Of a stretch of 64,000 nucleotides of DNA, positions 1 to 10,200 are shown piece after piece. Numbering within the stretch: position 1 is the stretch's first letter; the number at the start of each line of letters is the position of its first letter. Source of the stretch: an uncultured Lachnospiraceae bacterium (GTDB lineage: Bacteria; Bacillota; Clostridia; Lachnospirales; Lachnospiraceae); assembly GCA_910583895.1 (NCBI GenBank), contig CAJTYJ010000011.1, forward strand, positions 20,704 to 84,703, written 5' to 3'. A program made the translations under genes and the position numbers. The notes beneath the pieces were generated by a model. It searched no databases, was not told the origin of the DNA, and saw only the letters and a list, made by a program, of their open reading frames with translations.

Positions 1-1368
1 ATCCGGATATCCCAGCCGCTCTCCGATGTACACCCGGGTATGGGCCAGCCCGTATTCCTGCAGTTCTTTGCAGAGTTTTCCCACACTGTCCGCCCCGCTT
101 AAGATACTGAACGTCTTTTCGTGGGTGCGGACGGCTCCTGTCAGGTTGACCTTTCGCCCATGGGCGCTTCTCAGGCATACATCCTCCCAGGCCATCCGAA
201 GTTTCCCGCAAAAATACACCACAGAGGATATGCCGCAGATGCTTCTCACCTGACAGCTGCAGCCCTCCAGCGCCTCGTACAGCCTCTTCGCCCCGCTGTA
301 AAAACCGATATCTCCGGACAGAAGCACCGCCACACGGACATGCTCCGGATGTGCGTTTATATAGTCCACAATCCGCACCGGGTCGTATTCCTTATAAACT
401 GGCTTGCAGACATGTTCCGCTGCCTGAAGCATCCGACCCGCTCCGATCAGAAGATCCGCCTCCTCTAAAGCCTCCAAAGCCTCCGCCGTCATTCCGGACA
501 AAGTGCCCATACCGATGCCAACCAGCGTCACAACCCTTTCCCGGAGACGGGACTTTGGTTCTGTCTGATGCTCAGAGGACTTTCGCACTATTTTTTCTGA
601 CTTTTTCAACTCTGGAAACTTTTCTTTCAGGATCTCTATGATTTCCCCGTAAGAATACCCGCTTTGTTCCTCAGGTCTTCCCACCAGCACCACTTTTGCC
701 CCGGCTTTTTCTGCCGCCCGGAGCTTCTCCTTGAATCCTCCCGCCTTCCCGGTCTCTTTGGTGACCAGATACCTGCAGTCAAACTGCCTCAGCATGGCCG
801 TGTTCAGCTCCTCACTGAAAGGTCCCTGCATGCAGATCAGGTTTCTTCCGCGAAATCCCAGCTCCTCACAGGCCTGCGCCACCTCTTTGGTGGAGAGCAC
901 CCGGGCAAAGACGCGCTTTTCATAATCCGGAATCACGGTGTATTTTGCAAGTTCTTTGCTGCCGGTGGTGGCCAGAATATTTCCGCTGGTCTGTGCCAGA
1001 TACGCGGCTGCCTCCTCCACAGAAGAGACCAGCACTGCCTCCTTCGTCTCCATCTGCTGGGATTCCCGGATCAGACGAAGGTACTCCGTCTTCGTCTCCC
1101 TGCAGGCCTGTGCCACATTCTGCGACACCACCGCCGCATAAGGGTGTGTGGCATCCACCACCAGACCGGCACCCGTCTTTTGAAGAAAGGCTTTCATCTG
1201 CGCTGCATCCATGCGCCCTGTATGGATATTCAGGTATTGCTTTCCTCTCAGTATGGTCTCTCCATATTCTGTGGCCACGCAGGCCGTCACCTGGATCTTC
1301 TGCGCGGACAGATATTCAGACAACTCTCTTCCCTCTGTGGTCCCGGCAAATATAATGACTGGCTCCAT
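1..1368 (-). CDS. cbiJE: Cobalt-precorrin-6A reductase fused to cobalt-precorrin-7 C5-methyltransferase (partial, 3' end off window)
   Basis: Open from the ATG at 1368 to base 1 (456 codons, no stop). Residues 1-250 are a CobK/CbiJ reductase: N-terminal VIIFAGTTEGREL, the DATHPYA motif at 72-78 and KETG near 204. After a charged linker (about 252-276), residues 278 onward are a CbiE tetrapyrrole methylase (TLVGIGMG, then LLSGDIGFYSG). The first domain reduces cobalt-precorrin-6A with NAD(P)H; the second methylates C5 of cobalt-precorrin-7. A CbiT domain or gene (C15 methylation and decarboxylation) would be expected next, outside the window. It lies 4 bases downstream of cbiG and is the last visible gene of the riboswitch-headed operon. 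With CbiD and CbiG present, the anaerobic naming is preferred. Confidence 0.9.
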   Translation of the reverse strand, partial: MEPVIIFAGTTEGRELSEYLSAQKIQVTACVATEYGETILRGKQYLNIHTGRMDAAQMKAFLQKTGAGLVVDATHPYAAVVSQNVAQACRETKTEYLRLIRESQQMETKEAVLVSSVEEAAAYLAQTSGNILATTGSKELAKYTVIPDYEKRVFARVLSTKEVAQACEELGFRGRNLICMQGPFSEELNTAMLRQFDCRYLVTKETGKAGGFKEKLRAAEKAGAKVVLVGRPEEQSGYSYGEIIEILKEKFPELKKSEKIVRKSSEHQTEPKSRLRERVVTLVGIGMGTLSGMTAEALEALEEADLLIGAGRMLQAAEHVCKPVYKEYDPVRIVDYINAHPEHVRVAVLLSGDIGFYSGAKRLYEALEGCSCQVRSICGISSVVYFCGKLRMAWEDVCLRSAHGRKVNLTGAVRTHEKTFSILSGADSVGKLCKELQEYGLAHTRVYIGERLGYPD

Positions 1369-1372
1369 CTTT

Positions 1373-2422
1373 TCAATCCTCCATACAAACCGTATAATCC
1401 ATAACCGCCGCGGCCACGGTCACCCCTTCTCTGGCCGTCTTCGAAAGCAGAAGCGTTCTGACTCCTGCACTTTTCAGCGCCGCCCGTTCGCAGACATTTC
1501 CGATGCCTGTGATTGATTTCACAAAGTCTGACTCCGAAAGGGACGCTTCCGACACGATCCCTGCAAGCTCCTCCGCCGAAAACGTTTCAAAAGGAACGTC
1601 CAGCCATTCTGCCAGTGCAAGGATGCCTTTCTCCTCTTTTTTCAGATCAATGGATGCAATCCGGCACACACTTTCCAAAAATATATGATGTTCCTTCAGC
1701 ACCTGCACCACCACGTCTTTCAGATGCTGTTCATCCGTATCTTTCCTGCAGCCGATGCCCAGTACCGTAATCCGGGGGACCAGATGCAGGGTATGCAAAA
1801 ATGGATGCTCTTCTCTGACACCTATGACAAATCCCGCCTCCGGCGTCCCGTCCAGATCCAGCTCTTCTGGCACCGGTCCGAACACCGGAAAATCGCTTCG
1901 CATCCCGACAGACTTTCCGGATACCAGTTCCGATGCGATCTCTTTTGCACAGGACATGGAGTCCAGATACATCCCTCTTCTGGCCCCAAAAGCATCCACC
2001 GCAAATTTCCCCTGCAGATCCGTGGCAGTGGTAATGACCGGCTCTGCTCCCAGAATCTTTGCAGTCAGGCGGGTCATGGCATTGGCCCCTCCGATATGCC
2101 CGGACAGAAGAGAGATCACATGCTTTCCCTGCTCATCCGCCACCAAAACGGCCGGGTCTGTCTTCTTGCTCTGCACAAAAGGCGCAATACTGCGCACCGC
2201 AATCCCCGCTGCACCGATGAAGATCAGCACCTCTGCTCTGGAAAACTGCTCCTTGGTCCATTCTCCCAGAGATGCGGAAAGCGCCCTGACGCCGCCGGCC
2301 GTCACCGCTCCCCTTTTTTTCAGCCATGCTTCACAGGCAATCTCCCGCTTTGGCAGCTCCTTTGTCAGCTTCCGGGCCAGCATGGCTCCGTGATCAGTAA
2401 AGCAGATGACAGCGGCTTTCAT
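1373..2422 (-). CDS. cbiG: Cobalt-precorrin-5A hydrolase CbiG
   Basis: 349 residues, usual length for CbiG. It opens the delta-lactone ring of cobalt-precorrin-5A, releasing acetaldehyde, a step specific to the anaerobic cobalamin route. The N-terminal/central region (about 50-130) carries IFIGAAGIAVR and LLSGHIGGAN, typical of CbiG_N; the C-terminal domain (about 218-346) starts ITVLGIGCRKDT, typical of CbiG_C. Its ATG overlaps the cbiD stop (ATGA, 2419-2422), so the two are translationally coupled. Together with CbiD it shows that the pathway here is the cobalt-early (anaerobic) one. Confidence 0.93.
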   Translation of the reverse strand: MKAAVICFTDHGAMLARKLTKELPKREIACEAWLKKRGAVTAGGVRALSASLGEWTKEQFSRAEVLIFIGAAGIAVRSIAPFVQSKKTDPAVLVADEQGKHVISLLSGHIGGANAMTRLTAKILGAEPVITTATDLQGKFAVDAFGARRGMYLDSMSCAKEIASELVSGKSVGMRSDFPVFGPVPEELDLDGTPEAGFVIGVREEHPFLHTLHLVPRITVLGIGCRKDTDEQHLKDVVVQVLKEHHIFLESVCRIASIDLKKEEKGILALAEWLDVPFETFSAEELAGIVSEASLSESDFVKSITGIGNVCERAALKSAGVRTLLLSKTAREGVTVAAAVMDYTVCMED

Positions 2423-3678
2423 ATGGGTCCCTCCATCTTAGCTATGCTTTCTTCTGCAATCTTCTGCAGCAGTTTTGATGCGTTTTTTGTCTGCCCCAGA
2501 ATCCCGTGCACTTTGGAAAATGTCATCACGCCCAGCTCCAGACTGCTCTGCACACGTTGATTTACATAAAAATCCATCCGTTCCATCAGACGCTCCATCA
2601 CCGGCTCCAAAAGCCCGGCTTCTTTCAGATATCCAATCGCATCATCTGTAGTCACGCTCTCCATCATCCGGGAAAGCAGAGAAACCGGTGCGCCCAGAAG
2701 GGCAGCGTGCACCGTCAGAAGCTCCATCCGGGCGTCGGCATTGTGAGAGTGCGTGTTCATAATACCTCCGGACAGCTTGACAAACTTTCCGATATGTCCC
2801 ACAAGCAGCACCCCTTCTGCCCCGAATTCAGCGGCGGCATCCAGAGCTTCTCCCACAAAATTGCTGCATTTTACCGCATCTTCCAGGAGACATCCGTGCC
2901 CGTACTCTTCCAGAAATTCCATGCCGTAATTCCCCGGAACCACCAGCAGGTACTTCGACCGGCCAGCCAGCCTCTGCCGGATTTCCACCCGGATCGTATC
3001 GATCAGCGCCTGTTCACTCATAGGCTCCACAATCCCGCTGGTGCCAAGAATCGAGATGCCTCCGAGGATGCCAAGCCTGGGATTGAAAGTTTTCTTTGCC
3101 AGAGCCTCCCCCTCCGGGACAAAAAGCACCACCTTCAGATCTCCTTCATAGCCAAACTGCCTGCAGATCTCCAAAACATTTTCCCGGATCATCCGCCGCG
3201 GCACCCGGTTGACCGCCGCCGCTCCCACCGGCTGCTCAAGCCCCGGTTTGGTCACCCGGCCAACTCCCCGGCCCCCGTCTATGAAAATCCGGGGCGCTTC
3301 TGTCCCGGCCGCCACCGGATGCGTCTCTTCCTCCACAGGCTGGAAAGGCCCGTCTTTTTTCTGCCCCTCACATCCCACAAAAGAAACTTCTGCATAAACC
3401 AAAATCCCGTCCGTCACATCCGGATCGTCGCCGCCGTCCTTTTTGACCGCGCAGCTTACCGATCCCTTCCCCCGTCTCACATCCACCACTTCCAGATGCA
3501 GAGGAATCTGTTTCGGCGTCATCAGATCCGCAAATCCGGTCTCCTCTCCCGACAGCAGCATAAAAGCCGCCGCCTTAGCCGCCGCTGCTGCGCAGGACCC
3601 TGTCGTATAGCCATACCTCAGCTTTTTATGATTTTTATACACAAATTCTTCCATACACGTCATTCTCTGCTTCGTCAT
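2419..3678 (-). CDS. cbiD: Cobalt-precorrin-5B C1-methyltransferase CbiD
   Basis: 419 residues, somewhat longer than the usual 360-380. Methylates C1 of cobalt-precorrin-5B using S-adenosylmethionine. The family signature GYTTGSCAAAAAKAA sits near residue 25 and GGISILGTSGIVEPMSEQA in the middle. The extra length is an N-terminal stretch of about 20 residues and an acidic insert around 110-130. An internal ATG (MEEFVYKN) could be the true start; the first ATG is used because no clear ribosome binding site separates them. It precedes cbiG with a 4-base overlap and follows cobT after 121 bases in which I see no gene. Confidence 0.93.
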   Translation of the reverse strand: MTKQRMTCMEEFVYKNHKKLRYGYTTGSCAAAAAKAAAFMLLSGEETGFADLMTPKQIPLHLEVVDVRRGKGSVSCAVKKDGGDDPDVTDGILVYAEVSFVGCEGQKKDGPFQPVEEETHPVAAGTEAPRIFIDGGRGVGRVTKPGLEQPVGAAAVNRVPRRMIRENVLEICRQFGYEGDLKVVLFVPEGEALAKKTFNPRLGILGGISILGTSGIVEPMSEQALIDTIRVEIRQRLAGRSKYLLVVPGNYGMEFLEEYGHGCLLEDAVKCSNFVGEALDAAAEFGAEGVLLVGHIGKFVKLSGGIMNTHSHNADARMELLTVHAALLGAPVSLLSRMMESVTTDDAIGYLKEAGLLEPVMERLMERMDFYVNQRVQSSLELGVMTFSKVHGILGQTKNASKLLQKIAEESIAKMEGPI

Positions 3679-3799
3679 CCAATCTCTGTCCTGTCATCTC
3701 CGGGCCAAATCCTCCGAAGCGAAGGCTTTCGTTTTCGCCGGCCCGCAAAAGGCCGTCCAGACCAGGCCCCTGCAGCACGCTGCCGCACGCCCATCCGAT

Positions 3800-4861
3800 C
3801 TACACCTGATGTGTATACGCCTCCACTTTTCCGCCGTCCCAGGTGGCCAGATGGTAGTATACATTCAGTGCCTGATCAATCATGGACAGTGCCATGATCG
3901 CCCCGGTGCCCTCTCCCAGATGCATCCCTGCCTGCAGAGGCGCTTTCATGCCCAGACGCTCCACCACCAGCCTGGAAGCCGGTTCCGCCGAACAGTGGGT
4001 GCAGATCATATATTCCTTCGCCGTACCACAAAGCATTGCCGCCAGATACGCGGAGATGGCGGAGATAAATCCATCGATCAAAATCGGCATCCGGCAATAG
4101 GCCGCTCCCAGATAGCAGCCCACCATACCGGCAATATCCAGCCCGCCGATCTTCGAGATGACGTCCAGCGCGTCTTCTGGATCCGGCCGGTTTACCTCAA
4201 TTGCCTTTTTGATCGTCTGCACTTTGCGCTCCAGACCTTCTGTGGAAAGCCCGGCTCCCCTCCCGGTCACCGTCTCTGCATCCTGACCAAAAAGCACCGA
4301 CGCACAGGCCGAACTGGTGGTTGTGTTCCCGATCCCCATCTCCCCGGTCACAATCAGATTGTATCCTTCTTTCTTCAGCCCGCAGACAATGTCTGCTCCG
4401 GTCAGGACTGCCTGCATGCATTCTTCTCTGGACATGGCCGGCCCCCTGGCGATATTGCCGGTTCCATGCCGCACCACCCTGTTCTGGATCCGCGGATGCC
4501 TGCCGTCTGTCAGGGCACCGATATTCACCGGAAAGAGCTCACACCCTGCCAGGCTGCACATCACACAGGCCGTGGACAGCTGATCCCCCATATTTTCCAG
4601 CACCTGAATGGTCACGGAACTGTCCGTCTGGGTTACCCCCTCTTCGACCACTCCGTTGTCCGCTCCCATAATCACCACTGCACGCTTGTCCGGATGGGGA
4701 CAGGACGTCCCATAGATGCCGGCAATCTGTACCAGCACTTCTTCCAGCCACCCAAGTCCCCGAAGGGGCTTGCACAGGGAGTCCCAGCACTTCCAGGCCT
4801 CCTCCATGGCCTTCTGATCCACAGGCGTGATTTTATTGATTATCTCTTCCAGATTTTTCAT
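3800..4861 (-). CDS. cobT: Nicotinate-nucleotide--dimethylbenzimidazole phosphoribosyltransferase CobT
   Basis: 353 residues, standard for the family. Transfers phosphoribose from nicotinate mononucleotide to the lower-ligand base (dimethylbenzimidazole or another base) to make the alpha-ribazole phosphate of the nucleotide loop. Conserved features: GADNGVVEEGV near 66, TGEMGIGNTTTSSA near 172, and LGEGTGA with Glu at 317, the same number as the catalytic Glu of the Salmonella enzyme. Ribosome binding site GAGGAG lies just upstream of the ATG. The 128 bases between it and cbiC contain no gene that I can see. This is the CobT of lower-ligand activation, not the cobaltochelatase subunit of the same name. 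Confidence 0.95.
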   Translation of the reverse strand: MKNLEEIINKITPVDQKAMEEAWKCWDSLCKPLRGLGWLEEVLVQIAGIYGTSCPHPDKRAVVIMGADNGVVEEGVTQTDSSVTIQVLENMGDQLSTACVMCSLAGCELFPVNIGALTDGRHPRIQNRVVRHGTGNIARGPAMSREECMQAVLTGADIVCGLKKEGYNLIVTGEMGIGNTTTSSACASVLFGQDAETVTGRGAGLSTEGLERKVQTIKKAIEVNRPDPEDALDVISKIGGLDIAGMVGCYLGAAYCRMPILIDGFISAISAYLAAMLCGTAKEYMICTHCSAEPASRLVVERLGMKAPLQAGMHLGEGTGAIMALSMIDQALNVYYHLATWDGGKVEAYTHQV

Positions 4862-4989
4862 AACCTATTCTCCTCGTTTTGGTTCTCTGTCTATGCGGTC
4901 TCATAACAGACCCAGTCCTCGATCCTGTGACGGCAGCACGCACACTCCACCATACGGAGATGCCCTCAAACTCTGCTGAAACCTTCTGT

Positions 4990-5619
4990 CTATCCCTGAG
5001 CATACAGCATGGCATTGCAGATGGTCGCCGCAATGTTGCTGCCGCCCTTGCGTCCTCTTGGCACAATATACGGCACACCGGCGGTCATAATCAGTTCTTT
5101 GGCCTCCACCACGTTGACAAAGCCGACCGGAGCACCGATGATCAGAGCCGGCCGCACTTTTTTCTCCTGAATGAGCTCATAAAGCCGGATCAGAGCCGTC
5201 GGTGCATTGCCCACAGCAAAGATCAGCTCCCGGTCAAGGGCCGCTCCCCGCTCCATGCACACCGCCGCCCGGGTGCAGGCTCTTTCTTTTGCTTCCCTGG
5301 CCACATCCTCATCCGACATAAAGCAGAAGGCCTCTCCGCCGTACTGCGAGAGCTTTTTCTTGTTGATGCCGGACCAGGCCATCCTGGTATCGGTGACAAT
5401 CGCCGCCCCCCTTTGAAGCGCTTCCACCCCCACCATGGCCGCCCCGTCCGAAAAACACAGGTTGTCTGCATAATCAAAATCCGCTGATGTGTGAATACAC
5501 CGTTTTACGATGGAGAACTCCGGCTCTGTCCAGGTTCTTTTGCCCAGTTCCTCCGTGATGATCTCCATGCTGCGCTTTTCAATCTCTTCCGGCTTTACAA
5601 TTTCCAGTCCTTTTAACAT
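4990..5619 (-). CDS. cbiC: Cobalt-precorrin-8 methylmutase CbiC
   Basis: 209 residues. Moves the C11 methyl group to C12, turning cobalt-precorrin-8 into cobyrinate. The catalytic His is at residue 43 in RCIHTSADFDY, the same number as in the characterised CobH enzyme. Other conserved stretches are DTRMAWSGI and GAPVGFVNVVEAK. The start overlaps the last 7 bases of cobQ, indicating translational coupling. Confidence 0.95.
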   Translation of the reverse strand: MLKGLEIVKPEEIEKRSMEIITEELGKRTWTEPEFSIVKRCIHTSADFDYADNLCFSDGAAMVGVEALQRGAAIVTDTRMAWSGINKKKLSQYGGEAFCFMSDEDVAREAKERACTRAAVCMERGAALDRELIFAVGNAPTALIRLYELIQEKKVRPALIIGAPVGFVNVVEAKELIMTAGVPYIVPRGRKGGSNIAATICNAMLYAQG

Positions 5620-7115
5620 CCGATTCCCGCCTCCAGTATCTCGTATATTTTCTTCATATCAAAAGACCTTCTCACCAGATCAGCAAGCTTGTCATACTCC
5701 TGCTCCTTGTGAGCGCGAAGGTCAAATTCCCAGTCTCCAAAATCCAGTCCCTTGTCTGCCATCAGCTTTTTTATCATCGCCTCTGCAAATCCGTCCGTAT
5801 CAAAGATCCCGTGCAGATAACTCCCAAGCACCGTTGCATCCCCATTGGAAAGGGCATCCGTCCGCCCGTCCGACAGCCGGATCAGTTCCCTGCAGCCGCC
5901 CAGATTCTCGGTCTTTCCCATATGAATCTCGTACCCGGTCACGTCTCTGCCTTCCCAGTCTGTCCAGAGCCCCGCCCCCTGTTCCATCCTGCCAAAAGCC
6001 TGTGTCCGGGTCTTTGCCTGGTCAAATACCGTCCGGGTATCCAAAAGGCCCATGCCCCGCATGGTACCGCCGTGTTCCACACCAAAGGGATCTTCCAGAA
6101 TTTTTCCAAGCATCTGAAACCCTCCGCAGATACCGACCACCGGTATCTTCCGCTCTGCCTGCCGGAGGATCAAAGTCTCCATACCGGACTCCCGCAGCCA
6201 CTGCAGATCATCCATCGTATTCTTGGTCCCGGGCAAAAGAATCAAGTCTGGATTTCCAAGCATCCCAGGGGTATGTACATACCGAAGGGATACCCCTTCC
6301 ATCCGTTCAAAAACCGCAAAATCCGTAAAATTCGAAATGTGAGGCAGATGAATCACCGCAATATCCACACCGGCCCCTTTCCGGGTCCTGGTCAGACGGT
6401 CCGACAGACTGTCCTCATCGTCGATGTCCAGACACTCCATGGGAACCACGCCGACCACCGGTATATCCAGACGCTCTTCGATCATCCGAAGCCCCGGCCT
6501 GAGAATCTCCACATCTCCCCGAAACTTATTGATCACGAGCCCTTTGATCATCTGCTGTTCTTCTTCCTCCAGAAGTTTTACCGTCCCGTACAGCGCGGCG
6601 AACACGCCGCCCCGGTCGATATCTCCCACCAGGAGCACCGGAGCTTTCGCCATCTTCGCCATCCCCATATTGACGATGTCATTGTCTTTCAGATTGATCT
6701 CCGCCGGGCTTCCGGCCCCTTCTATGACGATGATCTCATACTCCTGATCCAGACGCCGGTACGCTTCCATCACATCCGCCCGAAGCTTCGTCTTGTCCCG
6801 ATAATAGTCCATGGCTTTCATATTGCCCCGGACTTCTCCGTTTACAATCACCTGGCTGCCCACCTGGCTGGTGGGCTTTAGAAGGATCGGATTCATCTCC
6901 ACCGCAGGCTCGATGCCGCAGGCCTCCGCCTGCATGGCCTGCGCCCTCCCGATCTCCAGCCCGTCCTTTGTAATATAAGAATTCAGCGCCATGTTCTGCG
7001 ACTTAAAAGGTGCCACCTTATATCCGTCCTGCATAAATACCCTGCACAGTCCCGCTGTCAGAAAACTTTTTCCCGAATTTGACATCGTGCCCTGCACCAT
7101 GATCGCTTTCGCCAA
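5613..7115 (-). CDS. cobQ: Cobyric acid synthase CobQ/CbiP
   Basis: 500 residues, normal length. ATP- and glutamine-dependent amidation of the b, d, e and g carboxylates of adenosylcobyrinate a,c-diamide. N-terminal dethiobiotin-synthetase-like ATPase domain (VQGTMSNSGKSF, residues 7-18); C-terminal class I-type glutamine amidotransferase domain with nucleophile Cys330 in GICGGFQMLG and His435 in GSYLHGIFD. The start is a TTG at 7115, giving the family-typical MAKAIMVQGT and lying 7 bases from an AGGGGTG ribosome binding site; the next ATG (7100) would remove five conserved residues. It follows the DUF4132 gene after 122 bases, the widest gap in this part of the operon, so a secondary promoter there is possible, though I see no convincing one. 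Confidence 0.95.
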   Translation of the reverse strand: MAKAIMVQGTMSNSGKSFLTAGLCRVFMQDGYKVAPFKSQNMALNSYITKDGLEIGRAQAMQAEACGIEPAVEMNPILLKPTSQVGSQVIVNGEVRGNMKAMDYYRDKTKLRADVMEAYRRLDQEYEIIVIEGAGSPAEINLKDNDIVNMGMAKMAKAPVLLVGDIDRGGVFAALYGTVKLLEEEEQQMIKGLVINKFRGDVEILRPGLRMIEERLDIPVVGVVPMECLDIDDEDSLSDRLTRTRKGAGVDIAVIHLPHISNFTDFAVFERMEGVSLRYVHTPGMLGNPDLILLPGTKNTMDDLQWLRESGMETLILRQAERKIPVVGICGGFQMLGKILEDPFGVEHGGTMRGMGLLDTRTVFDQAKTRTQAFGRMEQGAGLWTDWEGRDVTGYEIHMGKTENLGGCRELIRLSDGRTDALSNGDATVLGSYLHGIFDTDGFAEAMIKKLMADKGLDFGDWEFDLRAHKEQEYDKLADLVRRSFDMKKIYEILEAGIGC

Positions 7116-7237
7116 TCTTTGTCACCCCTCTTTCTTTCTCTCTGCCCCACGCTGCCGTCCGCTGCCTGATCCTTGCGGGCATAAAATGACCCCACAATTC
7201 CATATCCCAAAGCCGCAGTTTTGCCATAGAAATGCGG

Positions 7238-10200
7238 TCACCGAATCTGCCGGATTACAGCCGGATCCTTGATCTTCTGGTCCTCTGCAAACATCAGTAT
7301 TTTGGACAGAATCTCCGCTGTCTTTGGATCCTCATCCACAAAGGGCAGGAAAATCTTCCCTCTGTGCTGGGCATGCACCGGCAGTACCTGCAGCATGGCA
7401 TTTCCTGCCTGGTGCACCACACCGCTTCCCAGATGTATTGTATACTGTCCCAGCTTCCCGTCGATCAGCGCATGATTTCCCTGAAGCCGCACATTTTCCA
7501 CCCGGAAAAGCTCCAGATTTCCCTGAATCATCGCCCGGCGCATCTCCACCGTGGAATGGCTGGCCTCCGGGTCCACACCTCCCACATAGGCCGTGCTGAC
7601 CGCCAGATCCGCGTCCCGCATGACCTCGCTGTAGATCCGCTCCGGAATGTCTTTGATCCGCACGCTCTGAAAAGTCTTCCGGTCATAAAAAGCCACGGCT
7701 TCCAAAGTCGGCGCCTCGATATCAGCCGGCGAAAACCAGTCCGCCAGCGCATAGAGCACCGCCACAATATTTTCTTTATAATAAATCTTCTGCAGACCGC
7801 TTTCATAGTCCGCCACCCAGCCCCTGCTCCCAAGGGTTGCCACCGTCTTTCTCGGCTGAATCTGATATCCGGCAAACAGCCGGGATTCTTCCTTTTCCAG
7901 CTCCTGGGGCAGTTTGACATACAGTTCCCGGAACACCTGCTTAAACGGCTGGCGGATCTGCTTCTGAAACAGAAGCTTTTGGTATTCCTGCCAGTGCCCT
8001 TCCTGATACAGATCCCACGGATGGGCAACCCGGACCTTCGTCTTAGAAGTGACCGGATGTACGGCACCGGACCAGTCCCGAAGTCCGGTTTCTGCATCTT
8101 CCAGAAAACCAATCTGTCCGCCGTCTTCTGCCGTCAGGAACAATAAAGGCTTCAAAACCGGAGCCGCCACCGGATTATCCCCAAGCATTTGAAGCTCCCA
8201 TACCGGAAACCAGGTTCCATCCTCCATGGCCTGCTCAAACATCCGCCTGGTTCTTTGGTACTGTTCTCTTAGCTTCTTCACTGTGGCCTGACAGCGGACG
8301 ACTGCCTCCTGCTTTTTGTACTTTGCAGGAACCGATTTCAGCAGTTTTCCTTCTTTCTGGCACACAAGGCGGCTGTTCCCGGTCTCTTCCACAAGGACCC
8401 GAACCTGGACATCCTCTGCCTCCTGCCAGACAAAGCAGTCCGAAAGTTCTTCCGTCAGCCGGCTTTCCATCCTAAGAAGCAGACGCGTAACCTCCTCGTA
8501 ACCGGCATTGATGCTCAGATTCTGAAGAGCCATCTCACAGGCGCTCTTTTCGCTCGAACGTCTCTGAGCCCCGAACTGCCGGCTTTCTTTTTGAAATTCC
8601 CGGATGTACTGATAGCGCCTTAAAAGCTCCTGTTCTCTAAGATCCACATCTTCCGGAAGCGGCAGAAGCGGCAGACTCATCAGAAGATCCTTGTTCCGTT
8701 TTTCCCCAATGGCCCGGACAAGCGTATCAAAATCGGTATGGCCCAGGGCCGCATCCGCGTATTTGCGCGCCCTGGCGTGAGCACTGCCTGCAGCAGAGTA
8801 TTTTGCAGCATCATAGAGCAGTTTAAAATCCTTTTCTCCCAGCGCTTCATAGGCTTCGCGAAACCAGTGCACATCAAAAGCACCGCTGCAGAGCATCTGC
8901 CGGTCCATGGGCGTATACCGGGCAATCACTGCCATCACATCTTCTTCCAGCCCCTCACTGGTATGAGCCATAAAGTAATAGCAGCCGCTTTTCAGACCCG
9001 GGATCTGAAGATACTCTTCCAGCATGGGAATCCACTGTCTGGCATACATGGCCACTTCCGCCAGACGCCGCCTCGTGACGCCGCTCCCCTTCAGTGCCCG
9101 TCCAAGATCCGACGCGGTCTCCCCTCTGCCCGGATGGCACACCTTCAAAAGCTGGCAGAGCACCGTCTGCCGGTCGGTGCCGTAGAGACCGTAGGCAGAA
9201 CGTTTCAGCGGATCCTTTCCAAGCGCTTTTAAAATCTGCACAAGCGTCCGGACCCCAAAAAGCATAGAAATCCCTGATACACATTTGGAAAAAGGCGTCT
9301 CTTCCTCTCCCCGCCGAAGCTCCACCTTCAAGATCAGCGCAGTCAGTTCTTCATAAAGCTCGTGAGCCAGCATAAGCTCCGGCGCGGACGGATCCATCAG
9401 GTCAAACCGGAACTGCCCGCCCTTTTCAGGAATTTTGTCCATTCCGAAAAAAGTACAGACGGCATGCCGGCTGGTTTTCCAAAAAGAAACACCCCCGCGG
9501 CTTTCTGCCGCGCTGACTGCACGGACCAGCTCCTCCAACTTCCAGTAGTGAAAGACCGCCTGGTACAGCATATCTTTATCCCAGATCCCCCGCACGCAGG
9601 CCTCTACGCAGGAAGCGATGTTCACTCCCGCCTGAAACTGCAGGGCAAATGCGCTCTCCCAGTCCTCGTCCGCTGCGCAGTCGAGCCAGCCGATCATCTG
9701 CTGAAAAATCGGTGCCTCCGCCTTTCGCCAGGTGATCTGTCTTTGGTTTCTCCATGGTTTGGACCGATATTCTGCCATATAAGCGTCCACCTGTCCTCCC
9801 AGCGCCTGAAAAAGCCCTGCACTCCCCACAAGCCCCCAGTGTCCCTTTTGTTCCTTTGGCACATACTGACGAAACAGGGCTTCCAGTATGATGGTAATCT
9901 GCTCTTCGTATGCACCGGGACCGGCCAGCTTCTGAAATGGCAAAGTTCCAAATACCTGCTGGTAAAGTCTTTTTTCCTCCTGGTATCTGTCTTTTCTCTT
10001 CACACAGTCCAGGTACAGTTTTACTTCCAGCAAAAGCTCCGGCTTATTTATCTCTCTTTTATAAAAGTCCTCCCACAGTTCCCGAAGGGGAAAATCCTTC
10101 TGGTAATCCATTGTATACGGATTCCACACCAGTTTGATCCCAAGAAGCTGCTCTTCTCCCCAGAAATCCCGGTATTCCAGCTCCTTTCGTTCCTCGATCA

